This document shows, piece by piece, positions 58,101 to 64,000 of a DNA stretch of 64,000 nucleotides. A program made the translations under genes and the position numbers. Source of the DNA: Lingula anatina (taxonomy: Eukaryota > Brachiopoda > Lingulata > Lingulida > Lingulidae); contig NW_019776179.1 of the NCBI RefSeq assembly GCF_001039355.2, forward strand, positions 164,927 to 228,926, in the 5' to 3' direction. The notes below the pieces were generated by a model. The model was not told the DNA's origin and did not search any database. It worked only from the letters and a program-made list of their open reading frames with translations. Numbering within the stretch: position 1 is the first letter of the stretch; every line of letters begins with the position of its first letter.

Positions 58101-58997
58101 CAAAACAACCCCACAAACCCAAGTCAAACCAAGCCAGAGCATTCTGTAGCAGTGGACAGTTGTATATAGTGAGGAATTGCATAGAGGGGAAAACCCTCCC
58201 CGCTGTCCGGAGGCCAAGGTCTGTGATGTTTGGCGGGTTTTCTGTAATATCCGCCAGCCCGTGAGCCACCAGTTGCCCATTGGTCCATTTCCCTGGGGAA
58301 TGAAAGATGGAAATTATTTTGCAGTTGTTATTTCAGTTAATGGTTTCTTTCTGTAATAATCATTTCATTACTTTGACATTTATCATTCTTTCACTTTTTT
58401 TTTTTTTTTTTTTTTTTTCAGTATCCATCAATCAGTAGCATTGAATCAGTAGCCATCAATGAATTTATTTTATGCAGCTGGTTAAAGAACGTTTTGATCT
58501 CTATATATTTATGACCCTAATAGAAAAACATCCTCGAAAAAATTGAAGCAGGCGATATAACAGCAGATATTACATTCAAACAATTACAAAACACTTTCAT
58601 ACTATTTATCAAAATAAAGATCCTGAAATAATTATCAGACCAAAAATTATTTTTAATTATTAATATGCACATAACATTTTATTAAGTAGTGTATAGTATG
58701 TGGAACTTTGTACCTGGCTCTGGAAAGTCATCTACAAATCCTAAATGCAGAGTCTTGAAGTTTGGGAAGACCACATCTGCTAAGCTCAATGCTGCAAACA
58801 CACTATCCTTTGTCAGAGAGGGTTGCAAAAGGAGTTCTTCTAAACTAAAAAATAAATACTGACATATTCAAAAAATGACACGTTCATGTTCTTTTATACA
58901 ATGAGTATGCATCATTTAACAGATAAAATATGAACAAAAAATCTCACTACAAGATTTTACTTAATTCTTTTTTTCAATTTTTTATTAATGTTTTTAA

Positions 58998-59068
<71 letters not shown>

Positions 59069-60715
59069 TTTTTCAAAATTTTGTCTTTTTTCTTCTTATT
59101 ACTTAAGTATCCAAAACATACTTTTCTGAACAAGTTATCACTAGATGTCCCAAGTCTCCCTCTAAAGCATGTTTGCATGTGCCAAAAGCAATCTTCTTCA
59201 GGTTACTAAAACCATAGGAACGCCAACTGTCTTCCACCACATGCTGAATTAGGCCACCTGATAATATTACAAAGTGGTTACACATAAATTTTTCAGACAT
59301 AGATATATTATGTCATGCAATGCAATAAAATATGATTTAATAAATAAATTATAATGACTTATTATCCTCATCTGTAACAGCAAAATATAAACTCAATCGA
59401 TAATGAAATAAATGCATGTTCTTGTTTATGTCTATCTTCAATATAATGCATAAAATTACAGCAATGGCAGCACCTGTTTTTTTTTCTACCTGGATTAAGT
59501 CAATTATTTTATTTCACTTGAAATTACTTCAGAATTGCATGAGATGTCCTGCAGGTAGAATTTAAAATAAAAACCTTGATGTTCACAATATAGTGAAGTC
59601 ATATTCTTACAATGTTTGTTTTCATCACAGCAATCTGCTCAAAAAGCTAAAACTGACACTTTTCTGGTGCTCATTTATGCTACATATCGCAAAAGTCAAA
59701 ACAAAGAATGTTTAAAAATTATGCAAGATTCATCATTACCACAAAATGTATTCCTGCAATTCATATACTCACCAAGGTAAGGCACCCTCACCAGCTCCAG
59801 TCTTTGCAATTGATGAGCGGCCGCCAAACTCGTTACCATAGGAACATACTTTAAGGCATTGCGTGGCCCAGCGCAGTTACGCATGACAAATACCCTCAGA
59901 GATGGTGCCACAAAGTCCTTGAATGGGTGTGGATTGGTCAGACGTACCCACTGCAGATAGAGGGACTGAAGGCACTCCATACTGGGCAGCTCTGGGAGGA
60001 TCACCCCACTCAGGTGCAACGAGGTAATGGAGGGGTTCGTGGGCAGTGAAAGGCGATTAAATGAAGGGATAGGGTAGCACCCATCGCGATTTTTGAAATT
60101 TTCAATAATAACACCAGGGATGGATTCCACAACAGCTTCAAGTAGGCGAATATCACACGTTTCGAGGTACATGAGATTTGGGCAGTTATCAAGAACACTG
60201 ATAATGCCCGGCACAGACAGGACATCGACACCCATCTGCCGTCTTCTTGCCAAGAGCTTGGGGTGTAGGCCATTAATCGTTATCAACTCGGGACACCGCG
60301 CTAAAAGTTTGCCGAGCTTTGAATCGGTCAACTTCTCTGGCAGCCACCCTTGGTCCTCCCCTTCAGTAAAATCGATAAAAGTTGTGAGTCTCAAGTTCAT
60401 TGACACAGCTTTATACAGCTTCCTGCTCAGCACCTGTAGTTTCATCATATCATAGAAAGGAAGGTAGTTAAGGATTTGGCACAATATTTCCAAAGAAAGT
60501 TTGTTCAGGTTATCTTCACCATCATAATTTTCAAACTCTAGAGGGATAGACTCACTGTCACTTTTAAATCTTTTACTCTGCCTTCTTGCTGGGGTTGTTT
60601 CATCTTCCTGATCTCCATTTCCTGTGTTATGTGTACCCATGTCTACACTCCTCCTCCTTCCCAGCTCTATTGTCTTCCTCTTTGAAGAACCTATCTTACG
60701 CCTGCCTCTTGCCAT
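52180..60715 (-). CDS. FBXO38: F-box only protein 38 (SCF ubiquitin ligase substrate receptor)
   Basis: Ten exons recovered: 60715-59773, 59257-59122, 58844-58714, 58292-58119, 57691-57538, 57312-54864, 54602-54500, 54126-53960, 52951-52850, 52382-52180. The N-terminus is basic; the F-box is at about 70-112 ([20 protein letters not shown]), followed by leucine-rich repeats strongly like vertebrate FBXO38 ([54 protein letters not shown]). The 2449-nt exon 6 codes a long Ser/Gln/Asn-rich disordered region ending [14 protein letters not shown], also in the vertebrate protein. The last exon ends VSDVYV. Known role: nuclear F-box protein that targets PD-1 in mammals and co-activates KLF7. Exon 8 ends in phase 0 but exon 9 needs a split codon, and a segment conserved in vertebrates (about 70 residues) is missing; the intron has an N at 53273. 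Head to head with MRPL22. Confidence 0.93.
53273..53273. other. single N inside FBXO38 intron 8
   Basis: Lies between exons 8 and 9, exactly where an FBXO38 exon is lacking. Two other single Ns in this window mark bad joins, so this one may hide a lost segment. Confidence 0.6.
53524..53553. other. 13-bp stem, 4-base loop hairpin next to a GC-rich block
   Basis: TGTACCGCCAGCG pairs with CGCTGGTGGTACA around CTAA, with one G-U pair. It follows a GC-rich block (53460-53515) built of GGAGCCGGC-like words, out of keeping with the AT-rich surroundings. Function unknown; could be the end of a dispersed repeat. Confidence 0.4.
59001..59073. repeat. (TA)n and poly-T run in FBXO38 intron 2
   Basis: About 25 TA dinucleotides followed by about 23 T. 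Confidence 0.95.
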
Positions 60716-62468
60716 CTTTATTCACACAAGATAACTAACTACTAAGACATAGTGGTTTGCCTTTTATATCACCAAATGTGATAGTGGTAATTGTCTAAAA
60801 AAAAGAAAAGAAAAAAATGTGATAATAATACAATCATCATTTTTCTTGAATAAAATCATAATTCTAGTGGATTTATATTCTTTCAATTGTGAGAAAAGTG
60901 AGGTAAGAAAAGAAAAAAAGTAATATGCACTAATTTGGAACTTTTCTTCTCTATAATCAATGCCCACTTAACATAAGTGACAATTTGAGTAATTGAAATT
61001 TGAATTCAGAACTGCCTTAGCCTTCAGCTTATACACACAAGGCCTTATAATTGCCTGTGTTAAAAACTATATAGGATATTTCTGATGAATGATATGTATG
61101 AGCACTGCTACACAGCTGTGAACAAGACACTAAAACATAATCAAACTGGTGTGTGAACTACTGAAAGAGAAATTCAATTGCAAATGATTTATCAGGGGCA
61201 TTACAAGGTGCAGCAGAGGTCTCAGTTTTCCCAGGATGTGGACCGTATTTCTAGCATCGGAATTTTTAGCACGAAATTCATGCCTTAGCACTCCTATATA
61301 CAGCTTCATATCAGGGACCGTGAACAGGAGTGCTAACCATGCATGAATTTTGTGCTACAAGATAATGTAACGCAGGGTGCTACCGGGTCTTAGCTGCCAT
61401 AAGTTCCTGGCAATTAATAGCATGTATACATATAAGCCACTGAGCAAAATACAGGACAACCTCGTTACGACTCGTAAGGTCCAAGCTAAAGTAAACTAAA
61501 GTTGCAGCCAGATTAGGCAGATTCTTTATTGATAAACACCTTCACATATAAGGTAAAATCAGTGACAGCACAGGTATCTATAACATAGCACAAACAAATA
61601 AATAAATATGTATAGATTATCATAATGTTGATATAAATGGCCAGAACTTCAATCAAAAGGTGAACCACTACAAATGATACGTATGACCATATCCTTGTCG
61701 TGGTAGGCAATCGATTAGTTCTTCGGGATCAACAACAGAATTTGCAATGCTCAGTCATATTTACTAAAATTTGCACCGAAGATGAACTCAAAACGTCATA
61801 ATACATACACCCAAAACTGATAGTAGATACATAAAATGATATCAGAACTGAACATCAGATATAAACCTCAGTGGAATAAAAAAAGCCATTGACATCAATT
61901 AGAAATTGTTTTAAAAACTGACCTTACCAGTAACTTGTTCACGTAACGGTAGCGACAATTTTTTCGTATGTTTTATACAGGAAACAGACAAATAACTAGA
62001 ACGCACACAATTAATAGCTCCGCGAACTGAAAAATCTAAATATAGAGTTGTGTTTTGAGTTTCTTTTTCTTTCGTGCATCTGTAGAAATAACATCTATTT
62101 ATTTATTATATATATTACCATTATAGATATTACTAAACATTTTATAATATTGATGATATTAAGCAGCATAACGTGAGAATGCATTACCGTATAACGATAG
62201 TCGCAAAACATGCTCTTGATTGAAATGGAAATGTTTTAGGTTTTTACTGACTCTGCAGAGATATGTAAGATTTTATACGCAATATCATAACGCACATTTT
62301 GCCAAAACAGTTATTTTAGAGCTAAGATATCCCTGGACTAATTTTACAAGTACTTTATGGTATTGTCGTAAGTGCAGGTAACCTTCCCGACAAGATGTGA
62401 CCATGAACTGGTTTTCTTTTACCAAATTTACACAAACTTATTAGACTGATGTATATGTTGTTTACAAA
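60716..62468. promoter_or_regulatory. shared upstream region of FBXO38 (-) and MRPL22 (+)
   Basis: The two starts are 1.75 kb apart, head to head, so this interval must hold both promoters. No TATA box or CpG cluster was recognised. It is AT-rich and contains the inverted repeat at 61267-61357. No gene was seen inside. Confidence 0.45.
61267..61357. repeat. 91-bp inverted repeat (MITE-like stem-loop)
   Basis: 61267-61295 (TAGCACGAAATTCATGCC...) and 61326-61357 (AGGAGTGCTAACCATGCATG...) are near-perfect inverses with a three-base indel, around a 30-base centre. Confidence 0.55.
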
Positions 62469-63141
62469 ATGACTTCTGTAATATCACGAATTCGTCCAGC
62501 GACATCGTTATTTTCGAGACACTTGGCACTAAGCAGGTGAGAAATCGATCGTCAGGTTTAAAAAGTTCTTTTGAATATTGGAATATTTTATTGTACGGGG
62601 AATACAACCTTTGAAGTAAAATTCACAGAAGAATGTCGACGTTTCACTTTAAATTTAACAACACGCATCTGATTTCACATTCAGTTACTTTTAAACAAGA
62701 AGTGTTAACTTCTTGCTGTGTTTGAAAGTTTGATTAAAAAGGACTGACTGATCAGTGATTTTTGTATATTGTTTAATAATTGAAGTTGAATTATATATAT
62801 TATTGAAATTTCCTCAGTGAATGACCACTCTTTGTTTTCAAACCAGAGTATTTTTAGGAACTAAGGGCCAGCAGGCTTTTTGAAACAGACTGGCTTTATA
62901 TAAATTTACTGCTTTCTTACAGATCAGCAGCAGCTGGGAATTCAGTTTTACAAACCAGTTATTTCCACACAAGCAACCAGCAACATGCAAAAATGAAGAC
63001 TATTATGAAGCAAGCAAAAGATCCACCATACTATAAGCGAATGAATGAAATTGTCTACCCACCTCAAAAAGAAGGAGAACTGAGAAGACCAGCTGTGAGC
63101 ATGATATGTCAATAGATTAAAAAAATATATTATTTATTGCC

Positions 63142-63215
<74 letters not shown>

Positions 63216-63438
63216 AATTTCCCTTTAAAAAAGAGTGGAATAAACTATTTTGCACAATATATGTCTCAACAGCATATTGAACCCCTTTGTGTATGCAACA
63301 GTATGTTGACAGTTCCCTTTTCATGCTCAACACTACATTAGCAGTACTTACCTTAAACTGTGTATATTACAGGAAATTAACCACTGGCATATGAGGATCA
63401 AATATAGCCCTGATAAGATGTGGTATATAGCCTGTTTG
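62469..63438 (+). CDS. MRPL22: mitochondrial ribosomal protein L22 (uL22m), 5' part
   Basis: Three exons: 62469-62536, 62923-63094, 63373-63438, giving 102 codons in frame; the rest lies beyond the window. The N-terminus MTSVISRIRPATSLFSRHLA is Arg/Ser-rich without acidic residues, as expected for a mitochondrial import signal. Then NEIVYPPQKEGELRRPAEI and IKYSPDKMWYIACL match the vertebrate MRPL22 region around IVYPPQ...GE.RRPAEI and IKYS.DKMWYLA. Role: structural protein of the mitochondrial large ribosomal subunit, lining the exit tunnel. Head to head with FBXO38. Confidence 0.92.
63145..63212. repeat. (TA)n microsatellite in MRPL22 intron 2
   Basis: About 34 TA dinucleotides. Confidence 0.95.
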
Positions 63439-64000
63439 GTGAGTTGGATTTTCTTTATTATGTTATTTTATTTATGCAAAATCTATAGATAGATTTATTC
63501 TTCGTTTTTGCAGTTATTTAAATCTTGAAAAAATACTAGAGTGGTAGTTCATATAGATTCAAATTAAGCATGTTTAATACACTACGGTAATGTGCCAAGC
63601 ATTTCGACGGGCCCAGTCAATCCGACCATAAAAATTATTTTATAAAATTAATTTTTCTGGGCTCAAACATTTAGTCCATACGTCAAAATCATGCGACAGA
63701 ATTTTTTACTTGTTCCGATTGTTCGACCACATCGTCGGCAAGACTCGGTAAATTTTCAAGCCAGTCATATAGATGCTGCATGCCGGGCCCTTTGTCAATT
63801 GTTGTCCTTTCAATAGCTCTCGTCAATGAGGAAGAAACTATTAAGTGAAGATCTAATCTGGAAGCATGACGTACCTGTCATTTCCTTTGTCCCAGATGAC
63901 AAAATAGTGTTATAGACATACAATTTGTGCTAATTAAGCAGACTTGCCCTCGCTGACTGATTCATCACGCCTGTAACTGGGGAAGGTGGGGGGGGGGGGG
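63439..64000. other. MRPL22 intron 3 (5' part)
   Basis: No further MRPL22 exon was recognised before the window ends. The final bases are a G run. Confidence 0.5.

Noticed and set aside
1-64000. CRISPR array, prophage or bacterial operon
   Set aside because: Tandem repeats here are microsatellites or large duplicated units; genes are spliced and eukaryotic.

Overview
This is a window of animal nuclear DNA. Genes have GT-AG introns, intergenic DNA is AT-rich, and there are many microsatellites, long poly-T tracts and small inverted-repeat elements. Domain content (an intronless TRIM-NHL ligase, a 5-lipoxygenase-type enzyme, a PARP14-like macro protein, FBXO38, MRPL22) points to a marine invertebrate, perhaps a lower deuterostome or a lophotrochozoan. 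The phylum cannot be fixed from this sequence alone.

Layout. 695-2515 (+): intronless TRIM-NHL E3 ligase. 6012-38699 (+): a 15-exon lipoxygenase, rebuilt in frame to 688 codons with all five expected iron ligands. Its intron 6 (11160-34206, 23 kb) holds a three-unit tandem array (about 11476-34117). Each unit carries one antisense type II membrane glycosyltransferase of the GT15 (KRE2/MNT1 alpha-1,2-mannosyltransferase) family, a family I know mainly from fungi. The units differ by nameable insertions and deletions: a 451-bp inverted-repeat element with a 5-bp target duplication, a 627-bp LINE fragment, a roughly 1-kb deletion and a 338-bp extra block. Their relatedness switches along their length. 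41289-41113 (-): a 58-aa secreted Gly/Tyr/Arg-rich peptide gene with its own TATA box, a 3'-UTR intron and a poly(A) signal. 49697-45977 (-): an RRM plus macro-domain protein resembling PARP14. 60715-52180 (-): FBXO38, ten exons recovered, with at least one exon apparently missing where the assembly has an N. 62469-63438 (+): first three exons of MRPL22, head to head with FBXO38 and running off the window.

The genes do not form one pathway. The strongest novelty candidates are the nested GT15 array, the small secreted peptide gene and the inverted-repeat element with its empty site preserved in a paralogous unit. Two single-N positions (15503, 18656) are flanked by near-identical duplicates and look like scaffolding errors, so exact unit lengths should be treated with caution.
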